Part shown: one piece after another, positions 48,844 through 57,581 of the stretch
How the letters are laid out: every line of letters starts with the position of its first letter
Position numbering within the stretch: position 1 is the first letter of the stretch
NCBI RefSeq assembly: GCF_025717515.1
Contig: NZ_JAJIRN010000006.1
Coordinates: forward strand, 399,461-463,460
Length of the DNA stretch: 64,000 nucleotides
Source: Roseateles oligotrophus
Lineage (GTDB): Bacteria > Pseudomonadota > Gammaproteobacteria > Burkholderiales > Burkholderiaceae_C
Direction: 5' to 3'
Notes under the pieces: model-generated
What the model saw: the letters and a program-made list of their open reading frames with translations, nothing else
Databases searched by the model: none
What the model was told of the DNA's origin: nothing
Position numbers and translations under genes: made by a program

Positions 48844-49355
48844 TCAAAAATCTCCAGCAAGGGCTGCTCGTAGCGCGACTTGATGTCGGCGGCCATAGCC
48901 TGCGCATCGGTGCAATCCAGCGCGTGCACCCAAATTTCATGGGCCTCGTCATCGACCACGCAAGACACCGTGCCCGGCGTGGTGGTGATGATGGTGGCCA
49001 AAAGCGTGATGGGCCCGGGCTGACGCAGGGCCAGCGGCACCCTCACCCAGGCCGGTTGCGGCTTGGCACCGGGCGCCAGCACCAGCCGCGCGACCGTCAG
49101 GTTAGACATCACGATGTCCCACAGCACGATGCCGGCAAAGCGCAACATCAGGCCTGGCCGCCTCGGCCGCATCGCCGGGCCCAGCAAGCCCAGCAGCAAG
49201 CGCGGCAGCAACAAGCCGAAGAAGGCGGCCATCAACACATGCGCAAGGCTCAGGCTCTGCTGCAGCATCAGCCAGCCGGCGAACAAAAGCAGCGACAGCG
49301 CGGGGTGGGTGAGCCAGCGCCTCGCCGGGGCAGTGAGCGGCGATTTCCGATTCAT
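48840..49355 (-). CDS. mrpE: Mrp/Pha antiporter subunit E
   Basis: A 171-residue subunit with two N-terminal hydrophobic segments (LSLLLFAGWLMLQQSLSLAH and the next) and the family motif ATIITTTPGTVSCVVDDEAH with WVHALDC after it. It overlaps mrpD and mrpF by 4 bp each. Confidence 0.9.
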   Translation of the reverse strand: MNRKSPLTAPARRWLTHPALSLLLFAGWLMLQQSLSLAHVLMAAFFGLLLPRLLLGLLGPAMRPRRPGLMLRFAGIVLWDIVMSNLTVARLVLAPGAKPQPAWVRVPLALRQPGPITLLATIITTTPGTVSCVVDDEAHEIWVHALDCTDAQAMAADIKSRYEQPLLEIFE

Positions 49356-50968
49356 GGTTGCGCCCCAGGCTGAATTTGCTGAACTTGATAGGGCCGGGTC
49401 GTCTGCGCGGCCGCCCCGCCCTGCTCGTCCAACACCGCTGCCGCATAGGCCGCGCGGTCCGACAACTGCACGGCGGCCGCCTGCGTATAACGCTGAATCG
49501 GAGCGGCAGCCACGCTCAGCAAGACGCTGGCCGCTAGCAGCGAGCAGGTCGCCAGCACCAGCTTGGGGCTGCCGCCCGAGCTGACATTGGCCGGCAGATC
49601 CAGCCGCACATGCCAGAACAGAATACTGCCCGCCCGCGCCAGCCCCAGCAGAGTGAAGAAGCCGACCAGCAGCAAGACCGTCCAGACCAGCGGCGCCCAG
49701 GCATGATTGCTGGACGCCTCCAGCAGCATCAGCTTGCCGATAAAGCCCGGCAGCGGCGGCAAGCCGGCGGCGGAGGCCGCCGCCAACAGCATCATCAGAC
49801 CCAATAGCGTCGGCTGCGCCACCGGTGCAGCGGGCACCAATTGCCCATCGGCATCGCCGCGCTGCGCCGCCACCAACTCGGCCAGCAAGAACAGCGCCGC
49901 AATCACCAGCGTGCTGTTGATCATGTAGTAAAAGGCCGCGCCCCAGGCCGCCGGGCCATACAGGCCAATGCCCGCTAACACCGTGCCTACCGACACCACG
50001 GTCAGCCAGGCGACCAGCCGCGCCAGCGTCTTGGCGGCCAGCGCGCCGAGCACCGCCAGCACGCTGGTCGCCAGGGCCAAGGGCAGCAAAATCGGTTCAA
50101 CCGTCAGCGCCGTGGCGCCAGCGCTGTCGCCGAACACCACGCCATGCACCCGCACGATTGCGTACACGCCGACCTTGGTCATGATGGCGAACAGCGCCGC
50201 CACCGGCGGGCTGGCCGCCGCGTAGGTGGAAGGCAACCACATGGCCAGCGGCATCAGCGCCGCCTTGAAACCAAACACCACCAGCAGCAACATCGCCGCC
50301 ACCTGCAGCACAGCCGCATCGGGCGCAGCCACCTGTGGCACACGCAGCGCCAGATCGGCCAGATTGAGCGTGCCGGCCTTGGCGTAAATGAGCGCCAGGC
50401 CGATCAAGAACAGCGCCGAGGCGGCCAGATTCAAGACCACGTAATGCATGCCGACCCGGAAGCGTTCGGCGCCCTGGCCATGCACCATCAGCACATAGGA
50501 GGCGATCAGCAAGATCTCGAAAAAGACAAAGAGATTGAACAGGTCGCCGGTCACGAAAGCGCCGTACAAGCCCATCAACTGGAACTGGAACAGTGCGTGG
50601 AAATAGCGGCCATGCGCATCCCAGCCGCCGCAGGCATACCAGAGCACCGGCAGCGCCACGCAAGCACTCAACACCAGCATCATGGCGCCCAGCCGGTCAA
50701 CCAGCAGCATGATGCCGAACGGGGCCGGCCATTCGCCCAGCCGGTAGGTGATCAGCTCGCCCTCGGCCGCGCGCCAGGCCAGCGCCAGCGCCAGCAGCAG
50801 CCCCAAGGCGGTGGACGCCAAGGTAATCCGGCGCGCCCACAAGAGCTTGTGGTGGCCGTGGCCGCCATGGCTGTCGCCGCCATGGTCGCCCAATAAAAGC
50901 AGCAAGATGGCGGTCAGCGCCGGCAGCAACACGGGCAGCACCGCCAGATGCAGATCGAAGACACTCAT
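49352..50968 (-). CDS. mrpD: Mrp/Pha antiporter subunit D
   Basis: Proton-translocating subunit homologous to NuoM/NuoN, 538 residues and about 14 membrane helices. AVLPVLLPALTAILLLLLGD opens the protein. GLYGAFVTGDLFNLFVFFEI is the conserved region with the key Glu on helix 5, and FGFKAALMPLAMWLPSTYAA contains the lysine of helix 7. It overlaps mrpC and mrpE by 4 bp. Confidence 0.94.
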   Translation of the reverse strand: MSVFDLHLAVLPVLLPALTAILLLLLGDHGGDSHGGHGHHKLLWARRITLASTALGLLLALALAWRAAEGELITYRLGEWPAPFGIMLLVDRLGAMMLVLSACVALPVLWYACGGWDAHGRYFHALFQFQLMGLYGAFVTGDLFNLFVFFEILLIASYVLMVHGQGAERFRVGMHYVVLNLAASALFLIGLALIYAKAGTLNLADLALRVPQVAAPDAAVLQVAAMLLLVVFGFKAALMPLAMWLPSTYAAASPPVAALFAIMTKVGVYAIVRVHGVVFGDSAGATALTVEPILLPLALATSVLAVLGALAAKTLARLVAWLTVVSVGTVLAGIGLYGPAAWGAAFYYMINSTLVIAALFLLAELVAAQRGDADGQLVPAAPVAQPTLLGLMMLLAAASAAGLPPLPGFIGKLMLLEASSNHAWAPLVWTVLLLVGFFTLLGLARAGSILFWHVRLDLPANVSSGGSPKLVLATCSLLAASVLLSVAAAPIQRYTQAAAVQLSDRAAYAAAVLDEQGGAAAQTTRPYQVQQIQPGAQP

Positions 50969-51315
50969 CGCAGGTCCCCGCTGGAGCCGCCGTCGACATG
51001 GTCACTGCCGTTTTCATGCCGGCTGCGCAGCGCCAGCTCGATCAAAAAACCGGTGGTGGCAAAACCGATCACGATGGCCGTCAACACCAAGGCTTGCGGC
51101 AAGGGGTCCGCCACCGAGGCGCTGGCCTGGCCCAAGATCGGCGGCGCAGCCTGCCACAGCCGACCCATCGCGAAGATGAAGACATTGACCGCGTAGCCGA
51201 TCAGGCTCAGGCCCAGCACGACCGAAAAACTGCGCCCACGCAAAAGCAGATAAATGCCGCAGGCCGTCACCCAACCGATGCCGGTGGCGAGTAGAAATTC
51301 CATCGAAATCGTCAT
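50965..51315 (-). CDS. mrpC: Mrp/Pha antiporter subunit C
   Basis: NuoK-like subunit of 116 residues with three membrane helices: FLLATGIGWVTACGIYLLLR, FSVVLGLSLIGYAVNVFIFA and LVLTAIVIGFATTGFLIELA. It overlaps mrpA and mrpD by 4 bp, so translation along the operon is coupled. Confidence 0.93.
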   Translation of the reverse strand: MTISMEFLLATGIGWVTACGIYLLLRGRSFSVVLGLSLIGYAVNVFIFAMGRLWQAAPPILGQASASVADPLPQALVLTAIVIGFATTGFLIELALRSRHENGSDHVDGGSSGDLR

Positions 51316-54152
51316 CCGAGCGCTCCTCGCGTGGCGGGCTTGGGCCCTTCCTTGCTGGCCGAACCCAGCACCGACAGCATCAACATCGTCGCCCCCACCA
51401 CCGTGATGTAGACACCCAGATCAAACAGGGCCGCCGTCGCCAGCGGCAGCTCACCGATCAAGGGCAGGCTCGGGTGGCCATGGGCGCTGCTCAAAAACGG
51501 CCGGCCGAACAAGAAGGCGCCCACGCCGGTCAGCCAGGCGATCAAGAGCCCCGCGCCTATCCAGCGCACATAGCGCCGCCCGCCCTGGGCATGCAGAACA
51601 GCTTCAGCGCGCTGCTGACCATTCGCCATGTATTGCAAGACCAGCGCCACGCCGGTGATCAGGCCGGCGATGAAACCGCCCCCCGGCAGGTTGTGGCCGC
51701 GCCAATAGATATAGGCCGAGACCAGCAAGGCCAGCGGCAGCGCCAGCCTTGCGACCACGCGCAGCATCAGCGGCTCGCGGGCATAACTCCAGGGCCGACC
51801 GGCGCTGTCTTGCTCGGGCCGCTTGACCCTGAAGCCATCCAGCAGGGCCAACACGCCGACGGCCGCGATGCCCAGCACGGTGATCTCACCGAAGGTGTCA
51901 TAGCCGCGGAAGTCGACCAGGATCACGTTCACGACATTGTTGCCACCGCCACCCGCCAGCGCGTTCTCGAGGAAATACCAGGAAATCGAGTCATGGTTGC
52001 GCGTCAGCATCAGCCAGCTCAACCAGGCCATGCCGCCGCCGCCAAGCAGGGCCAGCAAGGCGTCGCGGCCGCGCCGCAAATTGCTGGACTCGACCGGGCT
52101 GACTTGCGGCAGCAAGGCCAGGCCCATCAAGAGCAAAACGGTCGACACGACATCGACCGACAACTGCGTCAGCGCCAGATCGGGCGCGGACAAGGCCAAA
52201 AACGCCATCGAACACACCAGCCCCACGCCACCGGCCAGCACCACCGCGACAAAGCGCTGCCTGTGCAGCACGAGCAAGGCCGCCCCCATCACGATCAAGA
52301 GCAGCCAGACAGCGACGGCCAGCGGTGGCGCTTCCAGCAATTCGCGAGAGCCGCTGGTCAGCCCGCCCACGCGCAATATTGCCCAAGCCGACAGGCCAAT
52401 CGCCAGCCCCAACATCCAGGCGGCATAGCGCTGCAGCGAGCCGTTCTCCAGCCGCCTTGTGCAACGCCCGGCCAGGCCGAACAGGCCATTGATCAGCCAA
52501 TGGAATATTGCCTTGGCATTCAAGGGTCCGGGCAAGTAACGATGCAGCCGCCCGCCCGCCTGCATCGCGAAATAGAGTATGGCGCCGCCGGCCAAGGCGA
52601 TCACGCTCATCAGCAGCGGCAGGTTCAGGCCATGCCAGAGTGCGAAGTGGAACTCGGGCGCCGGGCTCCCCAACATCGCCGTGGCGGCCCCATGCACCAG
52701 CGGCCCGGCCAGCCACATCGGCGCCAGGCCGACGGCCAGACACAGCGCCACCAAGATCAGCACCGGCAGCTTCATGCCCCAGGGCGGCTCATGCGGGTGA
52801 GGATTGGGCAGATCACGCGCCGGGCCATTGAAGAACACGTCGTGCACCAGGCGCAGCGAATAGGCGGCCGAGCACAGGCCGCCCAGCGTCGCCAAGACCG
52901 GGATCGCCCAGGACATCGCCCCCCAGAAGTCCGCCTGCAGCGCTTGCTCCAGCATCAACTCCTTGGACAAGAAGCCATTGAAAGGAGGCAGGCCGGCCAT
53001 TGAGGCCGCCGCGATCAGGGCGAAGCTGCCGACCCAGGGCATCGCCTTCATCAGGCCGCCGAGCCGGCGCATATCGCGGCTGCCGGTCTCGTGATCGACG
53101 ATGCCGGCCGTCATGAACAGCGCCGCCTTGAAGCAGGCATGGTTGAGGATGTGAAACACCGCCACCACCGCCGACATCGGCGTCCCCAAGCCGATCATGA
53201 AGGTGATGAAGCCCAGGTGGCTGATGGTCGAATAAGCCAGCAGCCCCTTCAGATCATGTTTGAAGATCGCCACAAAGGCGGCGAACACCATCGTTGCGAG
53301 GCCCACGCTGGCGACCACGCCTTCGAACAGGCCCGTGCCGCCCAAAACCGGGTAGAGCCGCGCCATCAAAAACAGCCCCGCCTTGACCATGGTGGCCGAG
53401 TGCAGATAGGCCGACACGGGGGTGGGAGCGGCCATCGCCTCGGGCAACCAGAAGTGAAACGGCAGTTGCGCGCTTTTGCTGAAGGCACCGATCAGGATCA
53501 GACCCAAGGCGAGCGGATAGCGGGGGTCGGCCTGCACCAAAGCGCCCTTGCCCAGCATCTCGCCCAAGTCGTAGCTGCCGCAGATCTGCCCGAGCACAAT
53601 CACACCGGCCAGCAAGACCAGACCGCCACCGCCGGTCACCGCCAGCGCCATGCGTGCGCCCTGGCGAGCTTCTTCCTTGTGACCCCAGTAGCCGACCAGC
53701 AAGAAGGACGAGATGCTGGTCAGCTCCCAGAACACCACCAGCAACAAGAGGTTGTCGGACAGAGCGATGCCCAGCATCGCCGCCATGAACAACATCAACT
53801 GGCTGTAGAACTTGCCCTTGGGGTCGTCTTTGCCGAGGTAGAAGGCCGCGTAGAGAATGATCAAGAGGCCGATGCCGGTGATCAGGCCGGCGAACAGCAG
53901 CGACAAACCGTCCAGGCGCAGACCGAGATTCAAGCCGATTGCCGGCACCCAGTCGGCATGGCTGAGCAAGACCTGACCCTGCAGCACGGCCGGTGCGGCC
54001 GACAGCAGCAGGCCGAAGGCGATGGCCGTGATCAGGCCTGCCACCCAGGCTGGGGCTTGCGGTCTGCTTGTTTTGAAGCCGCCAAGCCAGCCGCACAAGA
54101 CGGTGCCTGGCAGCAGGGGCAAGAGGACAACCGTGGCAAGCAGCAGGTTCAT
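51312..54152 (-). CDS. mrpA: Mrp/Pha antiporter fused subunit A-B
   Basis: Largest subunit of the antiporter, about 946 residues from MNLLLATVVLLPLLPGTVLC. The first two thirds are NuoL-like, with LLVVFWELTSISSFLLVGYW, FHFWLPEAMAAPTPVSAYLH and SATMVKAGLFLMARL. The C-terminal part carries the MrpA extension and an MrpB-like domain (VVNVILVDFRGYDTFGEITV and GGGFIAGLITGVALVLQYMA). This is the six-gene (group 2, PhaAB) layout, in which mrpB is not separate. Upstream in-frame start codons to 54224 are rejected because the family begins here. It heads the operon and diverges from fumarase. Confidence 0.94.
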   Translation of the reverse strand: MNLLLATVVLLPLLPGTVLCGWLGGFKTSRPQAPAWVAGLITAIAFGLLLSAAPAVLQGQVLLSHADWVPAIGLNLGLRLDGLSLLFAGLITGIGLLIILYAAFYLGKDDPKGKFYSQLMLFMAAMLGIALSDNLLLLVVFWELTSISSFLLVGYWGHKEEARQGARMALAVTGGGGLVLLAGVIVLGQICGSYDLGEMLGKGALVQADPRYPLALGLILIGAFSKSAQLPFHFWLPEAMAAPTPVSAYLHSATMVKAGLFLMARLYPVLGGTGLFEGVVASVGLATMVFAAFVAIFKHDLKGLLAYSTISHLGFITFMIGLGTPMSAVVAVFHILNHACFKAALFMTAGIVDHETGSRDMRRLGGLMKAMPWVGSFALIAAASMAGLPPFNGFLSKELMLEQALQADFWGAMSWAIPVLATLGGLCSAAYSLRLVHDVFFNGPARDLPNPHPHEPPWGMKLPVLILVALCLAVGLAPMWLAGPLVHGAATAMLGSPAPEFHFALWHGLNLPLLMSVIALAGGAILYFAMQAGGRLHRYLPGPLNAKAIFHWLINGLFGLAGRCTRRLENGSLQRYAAWMLGLAIGLSAWAILRVGGLTSGSRELLEAPPLAVAVWLLLIVMGAALLVLHRQRFVAVVLAGGVGLVCSMAFLALSAPDLALTQLSVDVVSTVLLLMGLALLPQVSPVESSNLRRGRDALLALLGGGGMAWLSWLMLTRNHDSISWYFLENALAGGGGNNVVNVILVDFRGYDTFGEITVLGIAAVGVLALLDGFRVKRPEQDSAGRPWSYAREPLMLRVVARLALPLALLVSAYIYWRGHNLPGGGFIAGLITGVALVLQYMANGQQRAEAVLHAQGGRRYVRWIGAGLLIAWLTGVGAFLFGRPFLSSAHGHPSLPLIGELPLATAALFDLGVYITVVGATMLMLSVLGSASKEGPKPATRGALG

Positions 54153-54278
54153 CGGTCTAGGAAGATTTGAGGGCGGCCGATTGTAGGACGCGGCCCCATA
54201 AGGCGAGCTGAAAGCGCGCCGCAAGCCGGTTTCAGTAAACTGACGGCAGTTTCATTAATTTCCGGACTCCGCCCCATC

Positions 54279-55820
54279 ATGTCTACTTCGATCAAATACA
54301 ACGACTTCGTCGAAAGCATCGCCGGCGCGCTGCAGTACATCAGCTACTACCACCCGGCCGATTACATCGCCCACCTAGCGCGAGCCTATGAGCGCGAGCA
54401 AAGCGCTGCGGCCAAGGACGCGATCGCGCAGATTCTGACCAACTCGAAGATGTGCGCCGAGGGCCGCCGCCCGATCTGCCAGGACACCGGCATCGTCAAT
54501 GTGTTTCTGAAGGTCGGCATGAATGTGCGCTGGGAAGGCTTCCCCGGCTCGCTTGAGGACGCCGTCAACCAGGGCGTGCGCGAGGCCTATAACTTCGCCG
54601 ACAACAAGCTGCGCGCCTCGGTCTTGAACGACCCGATCTTCGAGCGCAAGAACACCAAGGACAACACGCCGGCGGTCATCAGCGTCCAAATCGTGCCCGG
54701 CGACACCGTCGACGTGATGGTCGCGGCCAAGGGTGGCGGCTCGGAGAACAAGAGCAAGTTCGTGATGATGAATCCGAACGACTCCATCGTCGACTGGGTG
54801 CTCAAGACCGTGCCGCTGATGGGCGCCGGCTGGTGCCCACCCGGCATGCTGGGTCTGGGCGTCGGCGGCACGGCCGAAAAAGCCATGCTGATGGCGAAGG
54901 AATCGTTGATGGAAGACATCGATATGTATGAGCTGCTGGCGCGCGGCCCGCAGAACAAGTTAGAGGAGCTGCGCATCGAGCTGTACGAGAAGGTCAATGC
55001 GCTGGGCATCGGCGCGCAGGGCCTGGGCGGCCTGACGACGGTCTTGGACGTCAAGATCAAGACCTACCCGACCCATGCAGCCTCCAAGCCGGTGGCGATG
55101 ATCCCTAACTGCGCAGCCACACGCCACGCGCATTTCGTGCTGGACGGCTCGGGCCCGAGTTTGCTGGAGGCACCGAGCCTGGACCTGTGGCCCGATGTGC
55201 ATTGGGCGCCCGACTACAACAAGAGCCGTCGCGTCGATCTGAACAAGCTGAGCAAGGCCGAGGTGGCGAGCTGGAAGGCGGGCGATACGCTGTTGCTGAA
55301 CGGCAAGATGCTGACCGGTCGTGACGCCGCGCATAAGCGGATTGCCGATATGTTGGCCAAGGGTGAGAAGCTGCCGGTCGACTTCACCAACCGCGTGATC
55401 TATTACGTCGGCCCGGTTGACCCGGTGCGCGACGAGGTGGTGGGGCCTGCGGGCCCGACCACCGCCACCCGCATGGATGGTTTCACCCGCATGATGCTGG
55501 AGCAAACCGGCCTGATCGCGATGGTCGGCAAGGCCGAGCGCGGCCCGGTGGCGATCGAAGCGATCAAGGACAACGGCTCGGCCTACTTGATGGCCGTCGG
55601 TGGCGCCGCCTACCTGGTGTCGAAGGCGATCAAGGCCGCACCGGTGGTCGGTTTTGCCGATCTGGGCATGGAGGCGATCTACGAGTTCGACGTCGTCGAT
55701 ATGCCGGTCACGGTGGCGGTGGATGCCGGCGGCACCAGCGCCCATATCACCGGCCCGGCCGAGTGGCAGCAACGCATTGCCTCGGGACAAACCTCAGTCA
55801 TTCCGGTCAAGGCAGTCTGA
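54279..55820 (+). CDS. fumA: Class I fumarate hydratase
   Basis: Oxygen-sensitive 4Fe-4S fumarase of the TCA cycle, 513 residues as one chain. A cluster cysteine lies in RPICQDTGIVNVF (C67) and others in the NCAATRHAHFVLDG region. The N-terminal alpha domain includes NTKDNTPAVISVQIVPGDTV and GWCPPGMLGLGVGGTAEKAM. The C-terminal beta domain has LLNGKMLTGRDAAHKRIADM, GPTTATRMDGFTRMMLEQTG and GGAAYLVSKAIKAAPVVGF. Class II FumC is unrelated. A cysteine hydrolase gene follows after 1 bp. Confidence 0.95.
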   Translation: MSTSIKYNDFVESIAGALQYISYYHPADYIAHLARAYEREQSAAAKDAIAQILTNSKMCAEGRRPICQDTGIVNVFLKVGMNVRWEGFPGSLEDAVNQGVREAYNFADNKLRASVLNDPIFERKNTKDNTPAVISVQIVPGDTVDVMVAAKGGGSENKSKFVMMNPNDSIVDWVLKTVPLMGAGWCPPGMLGLGVGGTAEKAMLMAKESLMEDIDMYELLARGPQNKLEELRIELYEKVNALGIGAQGLGGLTTVLDVKIKTYPTHAASKPVAMIPNCAATRHAHFVLDGSGPSLLEAPSLDLWPDVHWAPDYNKSRRVDLNKLSKAEVASWKAGDTLLLNGKMLTGRDAAHKRIADMLAKGEKLPVDFTNRVIYYVGPVDPVRDEVVGPAGPTTATRMDGFTRMMLEQTGLIAMVGKAERGPVAIEAIKDNGSAYLMAVGGAAYLVSKAIKAAPVVGFADLGMEAIYEFDVVDMPVTVAVDAGGTSAHITGPAEWQQRIASGQTSVIPVKAV

Positions 55821-55821
55821 G

Positions 55822-56367
55822 ATGAGTGCGCACAACAAGTCAGCGCTGCTGATCATCGATGTGCAGCGCGGCTTGTTTGACGCCGAGCCGCGCCCGTTCG
55901 AGGCCGATGCGGTGGTCGCTCGCATCAATGCGCTGGCCGCCAAGGCCAGAGCTGCGGGCGCGCCGATCATCTTCATTCAGCATGAACGCGAGGCCAGCGC
56001 CTTGACTCATGGCTCGGACGGCTGGGCGTTGGAGCGCGGCTTGGTGGTGATGACGGGAGATCAGTTGCTGCGCAAGACCACGCCGGACTCCTTCCTGCGC
56101 ACCGATTTGCTGGCCCTGCTGCAAGGCTTTGGCTGTGAGCATGTGGTGATCTGCGGTTATGCCACCGAGTTCTGCGTCGACACCACGACCCGCCGCGCCG
56201 CGGCATTAGGCTTCTCGGTCACGCTGGCGGCCGATGCCCACACGACGCATGACAAAGCGCATGCCAGCGCCGCGCAGATTCGGGCTCACCACAACGCCAC
56301 CCTGCCCGACATCACCAGCTTTGGGCCGCGCATAGCCGCAACAGCCAGCACCGAAATCGAGTTCTGA
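55822..56367 (+). CDS. Isochorismatase-family cysteine hydrolase
   Basis: Hydrolase of about 181 residues with the triad of this family: Asp in ALLIIDVQRGLFD, Lys in LLRKTTPDSFLRTD and Cys in ICGYATEFCVDTTTRRAA. Family members act on isochorismate, nicotinamide, N-carbamoyl compounds and others; the substrate is not given by sequence. The ATG follows the fumarase stop by 1 bp, so the two are co-transcribed, though no shared pathway is evident. A longer frame starting within fumarase is rejected. Confidence 0.88.
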   Translation: MSAHNKSALLIIDVQRGLFDAEPRPFEADAVVARINALAAKARAAGAPIIFIQHEREASALTHGSDGWALERGLVVMTGDQLLRKTTPDSFLRTDLLALLQGFGCEHVVICGYATEFCVDTTTRRAAALGFSVTLAADAHTTHDKAHASAAQIRAHHNATLPDITSFGPRIAATASTEIEF

Positions 56368-56393
56368 GTTCTGAAAGCCCCGATCGGCTGGCC

Positions 56394-57539
56394 TCAAGGC
56401 TCCGGGCGCAAACGCCAGGCTGCGGGCGTGCATCCAAACCAGGCGCGAAAGGCATGGTTGAAATTGCTCTGCTCGCTGAAGCCGAGCAAAAAGGCGATTT
56501 CGGTCAGCGACAGGCTGGGGTCGCGCAGATATTGCTGCACCTGTTCGCGCCGCACCGCCTCGACCAAGGCGGTGAAGCTTGCCTCGACCTCGGCCAAGCG
56601 GCGCTGCAAGGTGCGCGCGCTCAGGCCCAGCGCGGCGGCCACCGCCGGCAGTTGCGCGCTGTCATGCATCAACTGGGTACGGATGCGCTCACGCACCGCT
56701 TGCACGATGGCGGCCTCGGCCCGCGCGCCGGCCTGACCGGCCTCACGCTGGCGTTGCAGCAAGCGCTCTTCGGCGGCGCGGGCCAGCGGCGGGAACATGC
56801 CGATGTCAGCATTGGGCAGCGGCGCATCAAGCAGGGCGGCCGGGAAGCTGGCCTCGGTGACGGCCGCGCCAAAGCGCACCGGCGCACCGAAGACAAGCCG
56901 GTACTCGGTCAAATCCACACCCTCGGGCGCCGCATGCACAAAGGCCAACTCGTAGGCCGACACCTGTGCGCCACCGGCCAGCCAACTGACGAAGGTGTGA
57001 ATGCCGGCCATCACGCTTTCGCTCAAATGGCGGGCGCCGGGCTGAGCCAACCAGGGTGAATGCCAGCGGTAATGGGCGACGCCTTCCCGCTCGACGATCT
57101 GCGAGCGCCCCAGATCGTGGGCCAGACCCTCGAAGCGCCGGGTCTGTTCGGCGGCGCTGCGAAAGTCGGCGCAGGTACATAGCACCAGGCCGTAGCTGGC
57201 AAAGGTGGACAGGCCCATGCGCTGACCGACATGCAAGCCGAAGAAGGGGTCGCCCAACTGCTCTGCGGCCGCGTTGAGCAACTCGATATAGCGCTGCACC
57301 GCGATCGCCTCGGGCAGAGGCGTGCCGGGCCTTGCGATCTCCGGCAACCCGCAGGCCAAGGCCAGACGGGTCATGTCGGCACCCAGTTCACGCGCGGTGT
57401 CAATCGCCGTCTTGGCATAAGCGCCGACGACGCGCGCCTGCGCCGGCGGCGGCAGGCCGCTCAGCGGATCGTGAGCGTGAGCGAGATCGGGGTCAGGTCT
57501 TGCTGGCACAGCGCTTGGCAGTGAGAAGGGAGCGGGCAT
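56394..57539 (-). CDS. AraC-family transcriptional regulator
   Basis: A 381-residue regulator. The N-terminal part (about residues 45-230, VQRYIELLNAAAEQLGDPFF onward) is the 'arabinose-binding domain of AraC' type found in OruR/GliR-like proteins. The C-terminal HTH_18 domain has LPAVAAALGLSARTLQRRLA and LTEIAFLLGFSEQSNFNHAF followed by FRAWFGCTPAAWR. It lies just downstream of the kinase-GlpD-AGPS series on the same strand (gap 42 bp) and is the natural candidate to control it. The first 30 residues are Pro/Ala-rich, and a later start is possible. Confidence 0.88.
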   Translation of the reverse strand: MPAPFSLPSAVPARPDPDLAHAHDPLSGLPPPAQARVVGAYAKTAIDTARELGADMTRLALACGLPEIARPGTPLPEAIAVQRYIELLNAAAEQLGDPFFGLHVGQRMGLSTFASYGLVLCTCADFRSAAEQTRRFEGLAHDLGRSQIVEREGVAHYRWHSPWLAQPGARHLSESVMAGIHTFVSWLAGGAQVSAYELAFVHAAPEGVDLTEYRLVFGAPVRFGAAVTEASFPAALLDAPLPNADIGMFPPLARAAEERLLQRQREAGQAGARAEAAIVQAVRERIRTQLMHDSAQLPAVAAALGLSARTLQRRLAEVEASFTALVEAVRREQVQQYLRDPSLSLTEIAFLLGFSEQSNFNHAFRAWFGCTPAAWRLRPEP

Positions 57540-57581
57540 GATGGCCGACAGTGTGCCGGACGCAAAGCCCGCCGGCCATCC

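Noticed and set aside
51474..53003. 509-residue open frame antisense to mrpA
   Set aside because: Translation is mostly Gln/His/Ala/Arg without start signal or family; mrpA is well supported.
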